In this document: positions 42,155 to 52,513 of the stretch, one piece after another | Layout of the letters: every line of letters starts with the position of its first letter | How positions within the stretch are numbered: the first letter of the stretch is position 1 | From: Bacteroidales bacterium | Lineage (GTDB): Bacteria; Bacteroidota; Bacteroidia; Bacteroidales; UBA3824 | Assembly (NCBI GenBank): GCA_017535325.1 | Contig: JAFXUC010000024.1 | Span: 115,938 to 179,937, forward strand | Direction of reading: 5' to 3' | DNA length: 64,000 bases | Made by a program: the position numbers and the translations under genes | Notes under the pieces: generated by a model | The model's database searches: none | Seen by the model: the letters and a program-made list of their open reading frames with translations, nothing else | Told to the model about the DNA's origin: nothing

Positions 42155-45100
42155 ATGAGTTTACTTCAAAATATTTTTAAGTCTTTTTTCGGCGACAAAT
42201 CGTCCAAAGACATCAAAAGAATGATGCCTATTGTCGATAAAGTCAATGCCGAATTTGCAAAACTTCACGACTTAAGCAATGACGAATTAAGGGCGTTGAC
42301 CCAAAAATTAAGACAAGATTTAAAAGAGGCGGTCAAAGAAGAAGAGTCTAAACTGTCCGAATACAAAAAACAGTTAGAAACATCTGCAAATCTGACAGTT
42401 AAAGAACAAGAAGCACTTTATGACAATATCGAGACGGCTGAAAAGCAAATTCAGGCAATCCTGAAAGAAAAACTTGACGAGATTTTGCCTCAGGCGTTTG
42501 CAATCATAAAAGACACCGCAAGACGTTTCAAAGAGAATGAAGAAGTAGAGGTAACGGCAACCCAGTTTGACCGCGAACTCGCCCTCAAATACGACAATAT
42601 CAGAATCGACAACGACAAAGCATTTTACAACCGCACTTGGAGAGCCGGCGGCAACCTTCTGACATGGAACATGGTTCATTACAATGTTCAGATAATCGGC
42701 GGTATCGCGCTTCACGAAGGCAAAATCGCGGAGATGGCAACCGGTGAAGGTAAAACCCTCGTGGCAACACTCCCCGTTTTCCTTAACGCATTGACAGGCA
42801 GGGGCGTACACGTGGTAACAGTCAACGACTACCTCGCAAAACGCGACTCCGAGTGGATGGGAATGTTGTATATGTTTCACGGTCTTAGCGTTGACTGTAT
42901 CGACAAGCACCAGCCCAACTCGCCCGAACGCCGCAAGGCATATTATTCCGACATTACTTTCGGTACCAACAACGAGTTCGGTTTCGACTATTTGAGAGAC
43001 AACATGTGTTCTACTCCCGAAGAGTTGGTTCAGAGAAAACACGTTTTTGCAATCGTCGATGAGGTTGACTCGGTGTTGATTGACGACGCGCGTACACCGC
43101 TTATTATCAGCGGACCGGTGGCAAAGGCGGGTAACGACATGCAACTTTTCATGGATTTGAAACCGAAAGTCGTTCAACTCGTAGAACATCAGAAACAACT
43201 CGTCAACAAACTTTTGAACGAGGCAAAAACCCTTATTAAAAAAGGCGACAAAACTCAGGGCGGCGTAAAACTTTTGAAGGCTTGGAAAGGTCTTCCGAAA
43301 AACAACGCGCTTATTAAATTCCTCAGCGAAGAAGGCAACAAAGTGCTTTTGAACGCCACCGAAGGCGAGTACATGGCTGAAAACAACAAGCGTATGCCCG
43401 AAATCACCGACGAACTTTACTTCGTTATCGAGGAAAAACAGAACTCTGTGGATTTGACCGAAAAAGGTATCGACCTTATCACCGGCAATTCTGACGACCC
43501 GCAGTTTTTCGTTATGCCCGACGTCGGCAGCGAGGTTGCCGAAATCGAACATTCAGGACTTTCTGACGAGGAAAAACTCGCAAAGAAAGACAAACTCATG
43601 TCGGAATTTGCGGTAAAATCGGAGCGCATTCACACTATCAACCAGTTGCTCAAAGCCTACACGATGTTTGAAAAAGACCAGGAATACGTGGTCATTGACA
43701 ACAAAGTAAAAATCGTGGACGAGCAGACCGGCCGTATCATGGAAGGCAGACGCTATTCAGACGGACTTCATCAGGCAATCGAGGCAAAGGAAAACGTAAA
43801 AGTGGAGGCTGCAACCCAGACTTTTGCGACGATAACGCTTCAAAACTATTTCCGTATGTACGAAAAAATCGCCGGTATGACCGGTACTGCTGAAACGGAA
43901 GCGGGCGAGTTTTGGGAGATTTACAAACTTGACGTTTGTGTTATCCCGACCAACAGACCCGTCATCAGACACGACGAAAACGATTTGGTATACAAGACCA
44001 AACGCGAAAAATACAACGCAGTAATTCAGGAAATCGAGCGTCTTCACAACGAAGGCCGTCCGGTGCTTGTAGGTACGACATCGGTCGAGGTTTCAGAATT
44101 GTTGAGCAAGATGCTGACGCTCAGAAAACTGAACCACAACGTCCTGAACGCAAAACAGCACGCAAGAGAGGCTGAAATCGTTGCAGTTGCTGGTCAGAGC
44201 GGTACAATCACTATCGCAACCAACATGGCAGGCCGCGGTACCGACATCAAACTTTCTGACGAGGTAAAGGCAAAAGGCGGTCTTGCAATCATCGGTACGG
44301 AAAGACACGAATCAAGGCGCGTTGACCGTCAGTTGCGCGGACGTGCAGGCCGTCAGGGAGACCCCGGAAGTTCACAGTTTTTTGTTTCGCTGGAAGACAA
44401 CCTTATGAGGCTGTTCGGTTCGGAAAGAATCGCCGCCTTGATGGACAGAATGGGCTTGGAAGAAGGCGAAGTAATTCAGCACAAAATCGTTACGAAATCC
44501 ATCGAAAGGGCGCAGAAAAAAGTCGAGGAAAACAACTTCGGTATCCGTAAACGCCTTTTGGAATATGACGATGTGATGAACAAGCAGCGCGAGGTGATTT
44601 ACCGTCAGCGCAGAAACGCCCTTTTCGGCGAAGGTCTTGACATCGAACTTACAAACATGCTGAACGATACTTGCGAAAACCTTGCAAACCAATATCATAA
44701 CGAAGGCGATTACGCAGTTTTCTCTCTTGAAGTATCCAAGAGTCTCGGCATTCAAAACCCCGTCAGCGAAGACGATTTCTTGAAACTTTCAAACGAAAAA
44801 ATCGCTGACCAACTCTTTGAAACCGCTTTCAACAATCTGGCTCAGAAGATGAAAATTATCCGCGACATGGCTATGCCGCAGATTAAGGAGGTTTACGAAA
44901 AATTCGGCGACAGATACGAATACATTGTTATTCCGATTACTGACGGCCGCAGAATTTTCCAAATCCGCGTCAACTTGAAAAAAGCATACGAGACCGAGTG
45001 CCGCGAAATTACCAAGTCGTTTGAGAAAATCATTATGTTGATAACCATTGACGAAAACTGGAAAGCGCATTTAAGGGATTTGGACGATTTGAAACAAGCC

Positions 45101-45526
45101 GTTCAGACAGTAACCTACGCGCAGAAAGACCCGTTGGTAATCTTCAAAATCGAGTCTAACGAGATGTTTGACAAGATGTTGGATCAAAACAACAAGACGA
45201 TAATTTCGACGATAATGCGCGGTCAGATTCCCGTGCGCGATCCCGAAGAGGTAGCACGCGCTCAGGCAGCGGCTTTGGCGCAGGCTCAGGCAATGGCGAT
45301 GGCTCAAAAACGCGAACAAGAGCGTATGAAAGCCACTCAGGAAGAGGCTCAGAAGATAACCGACGAGCCCAAACCCCAGCCCCAACAGCAGCAGCCCCAG
45401 CAGCCTGAACAGCCGAAAACCCAGCCGATAGTAAGAGGCGAAAAGAAAATCGGCAGAAACGACCCCTGTCCCTGCGGCAGCGGCAAAAAATACAAAAACT
45501 GCCACGGCAAAGGCTTGGAAGAATAG
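42155..45526 (+). CDS. secA: Preprotein translocase ATPase SecA
   Basis: The 1123-residue SecA has [14 protein letters not shown] (Walker A, about residue 193), [16 protein letters not shown] (DEAD box region, about 300), [21 protein letters not shown] split near residue 525, GRGTDIKL and [10 protein letters not shown] of the second nucleotide-binding fold, and a C-terminal zinc-binding tail [20 protein letters not shown] Gln/Pro-rich linker (about 1040-1095) precedes the tail. It is longer than E. coli SecA (901), as usual in Bacteroidota. It drives Sec export and serves the many signal-peptide proteins here. Confidence 0.98.
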   Translation: MSLLQNIFKSFFGDKSSKDIKRMMPIVDKVNAEFAKLHDLSNDELRALTQKLRQDLKEAVKEEESKLSEYKKQLETSANLTVKEQEALYDNIETAEKQIQAILKEKLDEILPQAFAIIKDTARRFKENEEVEVTATQFDRELALKYDNIRIDNDKAFYNRTWRAGGNLLTWNMVHYNVQIIGGIALHEGKIAEMATGEGKTLVATLPVFLNALTGRGVHVVTVNDYLAKRDSEWMGMLYMFHGLSVDCIDKHQPNSPERRKAYYSDITFGTNNEFGFDYLRDNMCSTPEELVQRKHVFAIVDEVDSVLIDDARTPLIISGPVAKAGNDMQLFMDLKPKVVQLVEHQKQLVNKLLNEAKTLIKKGDKTQGGVKLLKAWKGLPKNNALIKFLSEEGNKVLLNATEGEYMAENNKRMPEITDELYFVIEEKQNSVDLTEKGIDLITGNSDDPQFFVMPDVGSEVAEIEHSGLSDEEKLAKKDKLMSEFAVKSERIHTINQLLKAYTMFEKDQEYVVIDNKVKIVDEQTGRIMEGRRYSDGLHQAIEAKENVKVEAATQTFATITLQNYFRMYEKIAGMTGTAETEAGEFWEIYKLDVCVIPTNRPVIRHDENDLVYKTKREKYNAVIQEIERLHNEGRPVLVGTTSVEVSELLSKMLTLRKLNHNVLNAKQHAREAEIVAVAGQSGTITIATNMAGRGTDIKLSDEVKAKGGLAIIGTERHESRRVDRQLRGRAGRQGDPGSSQFFVSLEDNLMRLFGSERIAALMDRMGLEEGEVIQHKIVTKSIERAQKKVEENNFGIRKRLLEYDDVMNKQREVIYRQRRNALFGEGLDIELTNMLNDTCENLANQYHNEGDYAVFSLEVSKSLGIQNPVSEDDFLKLSNEKIADQLFETAFNNLAQKMKIIRDMAMPQIKEVYEKFGDRYEYIVIPITDGRRIFQIRVNLKKAYETECREITKSFEKIIMLITIDENWKAHLRDLDDLKQAVQTVTYAQKDPLVIFKIESNEMFDKMLDQNNKTIISTIMRGQIPVRDPEEVARAQAAALAQAQAMAMAQKREQERMKATQEEAQKITDEPKPQPQQQQPQQPEQPKTQPIVRGEKKIGRNDPCPCGSGKKYKNCHGKGLEE

Positions 45527-45530
45527 AGAT

Positions 45531-45562
45531 AAAAAAAAACCGGCAAATTGCCGGTTTTTTTT
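45531..45562. terminator. Bidirectional terminator between secA and the ABC operon
   Basis: AACCGGCAA (45538-45546) and TTGCCGGTT (45548-45556) are flanked by A-run on the left and T-run on the right, so the hairpin works for the convergent secA and ABC ATPase genes. Confidence 0.9.
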
Positions 45563-45567
45563 ATTTA

Positions 45568-46443
45568 TTATCGTTTGTTCACTTCGTCCATCAGACTTTC
45601 AACCTCCCTGACGTATTCGGCAAACTGCTGTGTTTCCCGGATTTTTTCGGTCCGGCGTCCCGTGCCGAAAGAAATCTTTTTAACGGCATGAATCCTGCAC
45701 GGATTAGCCGCCAAAACAATTATTCTGTTGGAGAGATAAACCGCCTCCGAAATGTCATGTGTAACGTTGATTACCGTAGAGTCAAGTTCGCTGCTGTAAA
45801 AAACGTCCAAAAGCGTTTTCTGCATCTCGCGCTTTGAGAAAATGTCCAACGCCGAGGTCGCCTCGTCAAGAAGCAAAACCTGCGATTTGTCAACAAGATT
45901 CCGCGCTATCGAAACCCTTTGCAACTGTCCGCCTGAAAGTGCCGGATACTGCGCCCATTTGTCTTTCTGGTCTTCAAGACCGACAATCCGCAGCATTTCC
46001 AAAGCACGCTCTGTGGCTTCTTTTTCGGGAACGTTTTTGAGTTTAAGCGGCAGCATCACGTTTTCCAAAACCGTCATCCACGGGAAAGCAGAATACTGCT
46101 GAAAAACCATCGGAATATGATGCGAAGAATTTATCTCCTTGCCGTAAAACTTTATGCTGCCCGAATCAGGCTTGCTTAGTCCGGAGAGCAGTTTAAGGAT
46201 CTGGGACTTGCCGCTGCCGGACGCACCGAGTATGCTCACAAACTGTCCCTCGTCAGGAATATCCTCAATCCGCAGATTAAAGTTGTCAAAAAGCGTAAAA
46301 ACGCCGTTTGAAGTCTTGAAACTCAAATTAATACCGCTCAAATTGAATATATCAACCAAGTTGCCGGCAGGGACTGTAACTGTTGACTGTGGCTCCTGCT
46401 TAACCGGCTGCGGCGTATTTTGCTGTGTTAAATTTTCAAACAT
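45568..46443 (-). CDS. ABC transporter ATPase, NitT/TauT type
   Basis: The 291-residue protein has Walker A GASGSGKSQI (about residue 74), signature LSGGQLQRVSIA (about 168), Walker B VLLLDEAT and the switch His in VTHDISEA. The first 25 residues are a Pro/Gln/Thr-rich tail not found in ordinary TauB/SsuB proteins. It abuts the permease gene. Together they form an importer of the nitrate/sulfonate/taurine class whose substrate is unknown; the fused substrate-binding partner makes an ordinary import role uncertain. Confidence 0.88.
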   Translation of the reverse strand: MFENLTQQNTPQPVKQEPQSTVTVPAGNLVDIFNLSGINLSFKTSNGVFTLFDNFNLRIEDIPDEGQFVSILGASGSGKSQILKLLSGLSKPDSGSIKFYGKEINSSHHIPMVFQQYSAFPWMTVLENVMLPLKLKNVPEKEATERALEMLRIVGLEDQKDKWAQYPALSGGQLQRVSIARNLVDKSQVLLLDEATSALDIFSKREMQKTLLDVFYSSELDSTVINVTHDISEAVYLSNRIIVLAANPCRIHAVKKISFGTGRRTEKIRETQQFAEYVREVESLMDEVNKR

Positions 46444-47292
46444 CTAAAATAATCTTTTGCGGTTGTACTTTGAAGGAAACAAAATCTTGTCGATAAATTT
46501 CAGGCACAAGTCCTGACAGATACCGATTACGATAACCAAAAGCAGCAGCGCGTAAACCTCCGGCATGTGGCTCATACGGGTCATATTCTGAATCAGCGCG
46601 CCGATTCCCGAAACGCTGCCGTCTTTGTAAAGCATTTCAACAATGACGATATAACTCCAACTTATACCCGTCAGAGTGATGATTTCCTGAGAAATAGTGC
46701 GCGTTACGTACGGAAAGTATACGTGTCTGAAACTCTGCCACGGTGATGCGCCGAGAGTTTTTATCGTCTGCAAATAAACATAATCCTTGTCGTTTGCCGG
46801 ATTTTGAAGGTCGTTTACCTTGTTGGCAACGGCGGGGAGAATGTAAATCAGGAGCGAAAAGGTCAAAAAAGAGACTTTCATGCCGAAAGTAAGACCGAAA
46901 ATCGCGATAAAAATTCCCGACATCGCCGGAATCGGCAAATATCTCACAGAGTTTATGTATTTTCCGACAATCAAATTGTTGATCGGAAAAAGCGAAATAA
47001 AAAATCCCACCGGCAGAGAAATCAGTATCGCCCAGAAATATGACATCAAGTTCAGACGGATTGAATACCAGGCGTTTGCAAACATGTCATAATCTGAAAT
47101 CAGCGGAGCGTAACTTGCCAAAACTTTCAGAGGCGAGGGCAGGATTTTTTCGGGTATCAGTTCAAGCGCGCAGACTGTCTGCCACACTACCGCTATCAAA
47201 AACATACCCGATACGGTGATGATTATCTTCGCCGATTTTGACAACGAAGAATCATCACCGCCCAATTTGAACAACTCTTTTATTACAGCCAT
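46444..47292 (-). CDS. ABC transporter permease, TauC/SsuC type
   Basis: A 282-residue inner-membrane protein with about six helices and the EAA-loop equivalent LQTIKTLGASPWQSFRHVYFPYV near residue 175, which docks on the ATPase. Helix and loop pattern match the NitT/TauT permease group. It is the fourth of five genes, 8 bp after the binding-protein/OmpA fusion. Confidence 0.88.
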   Translation of the reverse strand: MAVIKELFKLGGDDSSLSKSAKIIITVSGMFLIAVVWQTVCALELIPEKILPSPLKVLASYAPLISDYDMFANAWYSIRLNLMSYFWAILISLPVGFFISLFPINNLIVGKYINSVRYLPIPAMSGIFIAIFGLTFGMKVSFLTFSLLIYILPAVANKVNDLQNPANDKDYVYLQTIKTLGASPWQSFRHVYFPYVTRTISQEIITLTGISWSYIVIVEMLYKDGSVSGIGALIQNMTRMSHMPEVYALLLLVIVIGICQDLCLKFIDKILFPSKYNRKRLF

Positions 47293-47300
47293 ACTTTTTG

Positions 47301-48830
47301 TTATTTTGCAACGAGTTTAAACTCTGTCATTCTGTATCTTGCGTCAGAGCCGGTGGAACCTGCCGCGATTGCCTTCTGCGAGCCGTTGCCCACAACGATA
47401 AACCTGTTGGGGTCAAACTTGTATTCTTTTACCAAGAAATTCTTGATGCTCAATGCTCTGCGGTACGAAAGTTCCTGGTTCAAAGCCGCGCTTCCGGTGT
47501 TGTCAGTGTTGCCCTCAATCATGATTCTCGCGCCCGAAAACTGTTTTGCAATCGGAACAAACTCCCTTGTAATCACGTCTCTTGCACTCTGGTTCAAGAT
47601 GTCGGAATTAACTTCGTATTCAACGGAAACGGTTTTGTTGGAGATTTTTTCCTCCTCTTTTACCTCAACGGCTTTCACCTCGGTAAACTCTTTAACGGTT
47701 TCGGCTTTTTGGTCGCCTTTTACCTGTGAAGGATTGTCGTAAAGGCTTTCGATGATAGAACCGTCGGCAACTTTCTGCCACGGCAGCGGACTTTTGCAAA
47801 GACCGAGACCTTCGTAAGTTCCAGCCATTTTGTTGTAAAGTTCCTCGCCTTTTACGCAACTTGTGCAAGTGGTGAGACCGAAAAAGTTTGCCTCGTCTTC
47901 CAAAGTAACGTAGTAGATGTTTTTGGAACCGTCAATCACAAAATCCTCGTCTACCTGATAAGCCTTTGCAAAAGCCTTTGCAGCCTGTTTAACGGCATTC
48001 GGATTGGTGTTCATCTGAGAGTTGGCATACAAAAGCGCGGAAATAAGTTTCGTAACCTTTTCTTTGTTTTTTTCGATGTAACTCTGTTTTGCGATAAGTC
48101 CGTCGCAGATAATTGACGATGCCTGTTTGGTGGAAATCAAGACCTTGGAACCCGGAACGCTGTTTACGATGTCCTGGTCGTCGGGCGAAAAGACAACAGC
48201 CGCGTCGCACTGTCCCGCCTTGAAAATCTGAGCCGCGTCCAAACCGCTTGCCACGATTTTGAGGTTTACTTTATCAGGGTCGGTTGTAGCGGAAGTGTTA
48301 ATCTGGTCGTAATCCATGTTGTTGGTTTCCAACGTGTTGATAAGCAGCGTATTGGACGCCGTACCTTCTGAGCAGGCGATAACCTTGCCTTTTAAGTCGG
48401 CAACTGTCCTGATTTTTGAATTGACCACGATAGCGTCGGCACCGCGGCTCCAATTGCTGATGTTGATAAACTTGGCGTCGGTCATATCCGAGCCTCTTGA
48501 CATTTCAACGCCCAGAGCATCCGCCGTACAATAAATGATGTTGATGTCGCCAGATTTGAAAGCGGAACGTCCGGCTGCAAAATCGTCCTGAACGATAATT
48601 TTGGCTTTCAAACCGTATTCTTTGTAAAGGATACAGTCTTCATTCGGGTCTGCGCCGTTGTTAAGGTACATAAACGGGAGAAAACCGGCGTAAGTGTTTG
48701 TGCCTATTGTGATAACGTCTTTGTCGGAAGAGCCGCCGAGACCTTTTTGACCTGCCAAATAAAGTCCGCCCGCTACTGCGCCGACTCCGACAACGCCTAT
48801 TAATGCTTTTGCAAATTTTGTAAGTGCCAT
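47301..48830 (-). CDS. ABC substrate-binding domain fused to a C-terminal OmpA domain
   Basis: The 509-residue protein starts with a membrane anchor (about 10-28, VGVGAVAGGLYLAGQ), not a lipobox. Residues about 38-370 are an NMT1/TauA-like periplasmic binding domain (ITIGTNTYAGFLPFMYLNNG, VADLKGKVIACSEGTASNTLL). From about 395 to 509 there is an OmpA-like peptidoglycan-binding domain (RIMIEGNTDNTGSAALNQELSYRRA, GNGSQKAIAAGSTGSDARYRMTEF). Such a fusion would tie the importer to the cell wall. It is placed between coiled-coil proteins and the ABC permease. Confidence 0.9.
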   Translation of the reverse strand: MALTKFAKALIGVVGVGAVAGGLYLAGQKGLGGSSDKDVITIGTNTYAGFLPFMYLNNGADPNEDCILYKEYGLKAKIIVQDDFAAGRSAFKSGDINIIYCTADALGVEMSRGSDMTDAKFINISNWSRGADAIVVNSKIRTVADLKGKVIACSEGTASNTLLINTLETNNMDYDQINTSATTDPDKVNLKIVASGLDAAQIFKAGQCDAAVVFSPDDQDIVNSVPGSKVLISTKQASSIICDGLIAKQSYIEKNKEKVTKLISALLYANSQMNTNPNAVKQAAKAFAKAYQVDEDFVIDGSKNIYYVTLEDEANFFGLTTCTSCVKGEELYNKMAGTYEGLGLCKSPLPWQKVADGSIIESLYDNPSQVKGDQKAETVKEFTEVKAVEVKEEEKISNKTVSVEYEVNSDILNQSARDVITREFVPIAKQFSGARIMIEGNTDNTGSAALNQELSYRRALSIKNFLVKEYKFDPNRFIVVGNGSQKAIAAGSTGSDARYRMTEFKLVAK

Positions 48831-48833
48831 GAT

Positions 48834-49799
48834 TTAAAAATATTTATTGCTTAGTTTATTTGATGATTCTTGAAGTTTAGCGTAATTGCTGTCGAGTTTC
48901 AACGCTTCTTTGTGTTCGCCGAGAATCGCGTCGAAACCGCCTTTGTTGTACTTGTCCAAAATGGCCTGCGACTTAACGCTGCTGAGGGCGTTGTCGAGGT
49001 TGATGTCGTCGATGACGCCGCTTTCCAAAAACTCGTCCATTTCGCCGATGTAAAGCGTGATGTCGGTGTCCATTTTTTCCATCGCCATGTCAAAAGCGTC
49101 GTCGGTCTGGGGATTAATCAAAGACTTTATCGAGTTGAGAGCCTTGTGGTTGGCCTTCATCAGTTCGTAATCCTCTTCTTTGAGTTTGATTTCTTCCTCG
49201 GTGTATTTCACCTTCATTTCGGCAGACTTTTTCACTTTTGTCAAAATGTCAATCATCTGTTTTGACTTCTCAAAATTCTGAGTGCGTTTTCTTACGCTTT
49301 CGTCAAGTTGCGAAATGTGGCGTTGAAGGAGTCCGCTTTCTTCCATTTTGTTTTGCTTTTGAAGGATTTGGAGTTTTTTGAGTGACTCTTCCAAATCTCT
49401 CTTGTTGCTCTCCAAGGCTTTTTCGTTTTTGATATGAACGCCGCGCATTTTGGTAATGCCTTCCTCGATTTTAACGAGGCGGTTTTTCATATCCTTTATT
49501 TTGCCCTTGACAATCGCAATCGGGTCTATTTCAACGATTAAGCCCGTCAACTTCCTCATTATCAAAAAGTAAAGGTTTTTGAAGAAGTTTCTTGACGTGT
49601 CGTTCATAATCAAAAAGAAAATGAGAGCCAGCACGCCGACAAGAGCGGTGAGTGTCAAAAGGTTTTGAGTAAGCGCAATCAAGTCCGGCAAAAATTTGTA
49701 AAGCGCATAACCTGCCGCGCCAATCATTGCCACCAATGTTACTTTTGCGAGTGTTCCGCCGGGTTTTTCCCACGGCGATTTTCCTGTTAATTCTTTCAT
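48834..49799 (-). CDS. Membrane-anchored coiled-coil protein, function unknown
   Basis: A 321-residue protein with two membrane helices (about 20-35 and 43-64), then a long coiled coil (about 95-250: IDPIAIVKGKIKDMKNRLVKIEE, LEESLKKLQILQKQNKMEES) and a short acidic helical tail. The segment after the membrane helices recalls the helical hairpin of PspA/IM30 (ESCRT-III-like) proteins, but this is a guess from pattern alone. It overlaps its upstream neighbour by 4 bp and is 3 bp from the binding-protein/OmpA gene. Confidence 0.7.
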   Translation of the reverse strand: MKELTGKSPWEKPGGTLAKVTLVAMIGAAGYALYKFLPDLIALTQNLLTLTALVGVLALIFFLIMNDTSRNFFKNLYFLIMRKLTGLIVEIDPIAIVKGKIKDMKNRLVKIEEGITKMRGVHIKNEKALESNKRDLEESLKKLQILQKQNKMEESGLLQRHISQLDESVRKRTQNFEKSKQMIDILTKVKKSAEMKVKYTEEEIKLKEEDYELMKANHKALNSIKSLINPQTDDAFDMAMEKMDTDITLYIGEMDEFLESGVIDDINLDNALSSVKSQAILDKYNKGGFDAILGEHKEALKLDSNYAKLQESSNKLSNKYF

Positions 49800-50482
49800 T
49801 GTAATATGTTGTTTAATTCTGTTTTTTCGTTGTCCAAGTTTTTGAGAACCAAGTTGAAAGACACGTCATAATCGGCTTTTTTGCAACTGAGTTCAAGAGT
49901 TTTGTTTGAGATTTCCTGTTGAAGTCCCAAAACCGACTGGTCGATTGCGGCGATTTTGTCCATAAGTTCCTGCTTTTGCGCCAAAAGTTGTTCGATTTCT
50001 TTTTGAGGCGCGTTGATGTTGTTTTCAACACTTTCGTTGTAACCAGCCAAAACGTTTTGATATTCTTTGTTAACAACGTCCTTGTAAAAATCGATACTGT
50101 CCAAAATGGTCTGTTTTGTAACCTTCGGATCCTGCGCTTTCAGAGAGAAAAACGCTGAAATAATTCTCGACCTTCTGTCAGGAATGGCATTCATAAAATC
50201 CTGACTTTCAATTATTTTGTTGAGTTCATAATAATCCGTTCCGGGAATGTTATGCTCGTCAATAACGTCGGAAATCATTTTGAGAATAGCCTCGTCCACT
50301 CTTCCGCCCTGCGGCGCGGTGTAACCGGTCTGTGCCGCGGTATACGTCTGTTGAGGCGTTTGAAACTGAGACACCGGCTGCTGAGGCTGATAAGCCTGTT
50401 GTGTCTGAGAGGGTGCTGCATTCTGCTGCTCCTTTTTGTCTCCCTCTTCTTCTACTATGAATAATCGTTTTAAAAATCCCAT
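49796..50482 (-). CDS. Soluble coiled-coil protein with Gln/Pro-rich N-terminus, function unknown
   Basis: The 228-residue protein begins MGFLKRLF, followed by a Gln/Pro/Thr-rich disordered section (about 20-65), a compact helical domain (about 65-125, AILKMISDVIDEHNIPGTDYYE) and a coiled coil (about 150-228). No catalytic motif or signal peptide. It is the first gene of the five-gene operon and is translationally coupled to the next by ATGA overlap. The amphipathic N-terminus could touch the membrane. Confidence 0.65.
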   Translation of the reverse strand: MGFLKRLFIVEEEGDKKEQQNAAPSQTQQAYQPQQPVSQFQTPQQTYTAAQTGYTAPQGGRVDEAILKMISDVIDEHNIPGTDYYELNKIIESQDFMNAIPDRRSRIISAFFSLKAQDPKVTKQTILDSIDFYKDVVNKEYQNVLAGYNESVENNINAPQKEIEQLLAQKQELMDKIAAIDQSVLGLQQEISNKTLELSCKKADYDVSFNLVLKNLDNEKTELNNILQ

Positions 50483-50514
50483 AATATGTTAGATTTAATA
50501 ATTTAATACAAACG

Positions 50515-50545
50515 CAAAGATAAAAAAAAAACAAATATTAACAAA
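50515..50545 (-). promoter_or_regulatory. Promoter of the coiled-coil/ABC/OmpA operon
   Basis: TTTG (50545-50542), 19 nt, TATCTTTG (50522-50515), 32 nt before the ATG at 50482. It is a full consensus match and the only promoter seen for the five genes. Confidence 0.75.
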
Positions 50546-50552
50546 TAAAAAA

Positions 50553-50591
50553 GCAGGAGTTTTTTATTTCAAAGAAACAAAAAACTCCTGC
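50553..50591 (-). terminator. Terminator after the AICAR formyltransferase gene
   Basis: GCAGGAGTTTTTT (50553-50565) pairs with AAAAAACTCCTGC (50579-50591), a 13-bp stem, followed on the minus strand by TTTTTT. Confidence 0.85.
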
Positions 50592-50618
50592 GCTGTAAAA
50601 TTGTAACTGTTTGCTTTT

Positions 50619-51797
50619 TTAGTGGTGGAACAGCCTTATTCCGGTGAAACTCATTACGATACCGTATTTGTTGCAGGTTTCGATAACATTGTCGTCGCGG
50701 AGTGAGCCGCCGGGCTGCGCGATATATTTTACGCCCGATTTTTTAGCCCTTTCAACGTTGTCGCCGAAGGGGAAAAAGGCGTCAGAGCCGAGCGCAACGC
50801 CGGTGTTTTTGTCGAGCCATGCGCGTTTTTTCTCGCGTGTGAAAACCTCAGGCTTAACCTTGAAAAATTTCTGCCACTGACCTTCCGCCAAAACGTCGTC
50901 GTAATCATCTGACATATAAATGTCGATTGTGTTGTCTCTGTCGGGACGTTTGATACCGTCAACAAACTGTAAGCCAAGCACTTCGGGCGACTGTCTGAGC
51001 CACCAGTTGTCAGCCTTCTGACCCGCGAGCCTCGTACAGTGAATCCTTGACTGCTGACCCGCGCCGATACCTATCGCCTGACCGTTTTTAACGTAACAAA
51101 CCGAATTTGACTGCGTATATTTCAGCGTTATCATCGCAATCGTCAAATCAATTTTTGCCTCTTTTGTAAGTGCCTTGTTGTCGGTTACGATGTTGTCGAA
51201 AAAGTCGTCCGTGATTGTAAGTTCGTTTCTGCCCTGCTCAAAAGTGATTCCGAAAACCTGCTTGCGTTCAATAGGTTCGGGACGGTAGTTTTCGTCAATT
51301 TTGATAATGCAATAATTGCCGTTTTTCTTCTGTTTTAGGATTTCAAGAGCCTCGTCTGTGTAGCCCGGAGCGATAACGCCGTCAGACACCTCGCGTTTTA
51401 TAACAAGTGCCGTACTTTTGTCGCAAACATCTGACAGCGAAATAAAATCGCCGAAAGACGACATTCTGTCAGCACCGCGCGCCCTAATGTAAGCGTTTGC
51501 AAGCGGGGTAAACTCAATGTCCAAATCCTGAACCCAGTAAATCTGTTTTTCAACCTCGCTGAGCGGCAGACCTACCGCAGCACCCGCCGGCGAAACGTGC
51601 TTGAAAGAGGTTGCGGCAGGAAGTCCCGTCGCTTTTTTGAGTTCGCTGACAAGTTGCCAGCCGTTGAAAGCGTCAAGAAAATTAATGTAACCGCCTCTGC
51701 CGTTAAGCACTTCAACGGGAAGTTCGCCGTTTTCCATGAAAATCCGCGCCGGTTTTTGGTTGGGGTTGCAACCGTATTTTAATTGGTATTCTTTCAT
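50619..51797 (-). CDS. purH: AICAR formyltransferase, stand-alone (PurH C-terminal domain)
   Basis: The 392-residue protein consists only of the AICAR transformylase part of PurH: LKYGCNPNQKPA at the start, SFKHVSPAGAAVG (about residue 64), KYTQSNSVCYVKNGQAIGIGAGQQSR split near residue 235, and DAFFPFGDNVERA near the end. The IMP cyclohydrolase domain (about 200 residues at the N-terminus of usual PurH) is absent. The ring closure is supplied by the adjacent PurO-like gene, whose stop codon overlaps this start (TAATG). Confidence 0.92.
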   Translation of the reverse strand: MKEYQLKYGCNPNQKPARIFMENGELPVEVLNGRGGYINFLDAFNGWQLVSELKKATGLPAATSFKHVSPAGAAVGLPLSEVEKQIYWVQDLDIEFTPLANAYIRARGADRMSSFGDFISLSDVCDKSTALVIKREVSDGVIAPGYTDEALEILKQKKNGNYCIIKIDENYRPEPIERKQVFGITFEQGRNELTITDDFFDNIVTDNKALTKEAKIDLTIAMITLKYTQSNSVCYVKNGQAIGIGAGQQSRIHCTRLAGQKADNWWLRQSPEVLGLQFVDGIKRPDRDNTIDIYMSDDYDDVLAEGQWQKFFKVKPEVFTREKKRAWLDKNTGVALGSDAFFPFGDNVERAKKSGVKYIAQPGGSLRDDNVIETCNKYGIVMSFTGIRLFHH

Positions 51798-52513
51798 TAT
51801 TTTACGTTTTTATTGATGATTTTAGAACAATATTTTCCCGTTTTGATTTCAATAAAACGGGTAAAAAGCGACACTTTGTTTTCGGGATTGAGTGCGTTCC
51901 ATACTGTATTTGTGAACTCCTCTATATCTCCCTTGATTTCAACACGTTGCGGCTCGCCTTCAAAACTCGGAAGCGGATTGCCGTCGCTCATATAAGTATG
52001 GATAAAACGGCCTTCTCCTGCGGGCGGATTGTCGTAATGGAAAGTGTAACGGCAGTTGGATTCTTCGCGTTTTTCGTCGGATTTTAGAATCGACATGTAG
52101 TAAGAAAATTTGCCGTCGCAAACGTTCATAACGCCGGAAATTCTCGGAGTGCAGTTAGGTGCGTCGGGTTCAAACTGGCGGCTTAGAAGCGACTGCTCAA
52201 AAGTCATCTGGGCGTTCATTTTTTCGTAAACGGTGTCGGTCTGGTCGCCGTTGGTAACGATTGTGTTGTTGCCGAGAACTCTTACGGGAGAGTAAATTAT
52301 CAGCGACGGGTCTTTGAGTTTTGCGGGGTCAAAAGCCTCGGTGCGGATGCCTTCGCCGTCCTCGACAAAAATTCTGTTACGGGAATTTTCACTTCTTCCC
52401 ATTATAAAATAAGCGGTTACGGCAAATTTGCCGTCTTGGGATTTTCCGATAACGATGCCCCTGCCGGGATACGTGGTTCTGGAAATCTCAGTTGATAAAT
52501 TTTCTAATTTCAT
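51797..52513 (-). CDS. purO: PurO-type IMP cyclohydrolase
   Basis: The 238-residue protein matches the archaeal-type IMP cyclohydrolase fold (PF07826): TTYPGRGIVIGKSQDGKFAV near residue 13, the following FIMGRSENSRNRIFV, and RISGVMNV near residue 144. It closes FAICAR to IMP, the last step of purine synthesis. It is placed between a stand-alone AICAR formyltransferase and an unknown gene with 1- and 4-bp overlaps, which strongly supports the role. Confidence 0.88.
   Translation of the reverse strand: MKLENLSTEISRTTYPGRGIVIGKSQDGKFAVTAYFIMGRSENSRNRIFVEDGEGIRTEAFDPAKLKDPSLIIYSPVRVLGNNTIVTNGDQTDTVYEKMNAQMTFEQSLLSRQFEPDAPNCTPRISGVMNVCDGKFSYYMSILKSDEKREESNCRYTFHYDNPPAGEGRFIHTYMSDGNPLPSFEGEPQRVEIKGDIEEFTNTVWNALNPENKVSLFTRFIEIKTGKYCSKIINKNVK

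Noticed and set aside
42374..43552. 392-aa antisense frame opposite secA
   Set aside because: It lies wholly inside secA, has Phe/Val/Cys-rich composition typical of an antisense shadow, no start signals and no family resemblance.
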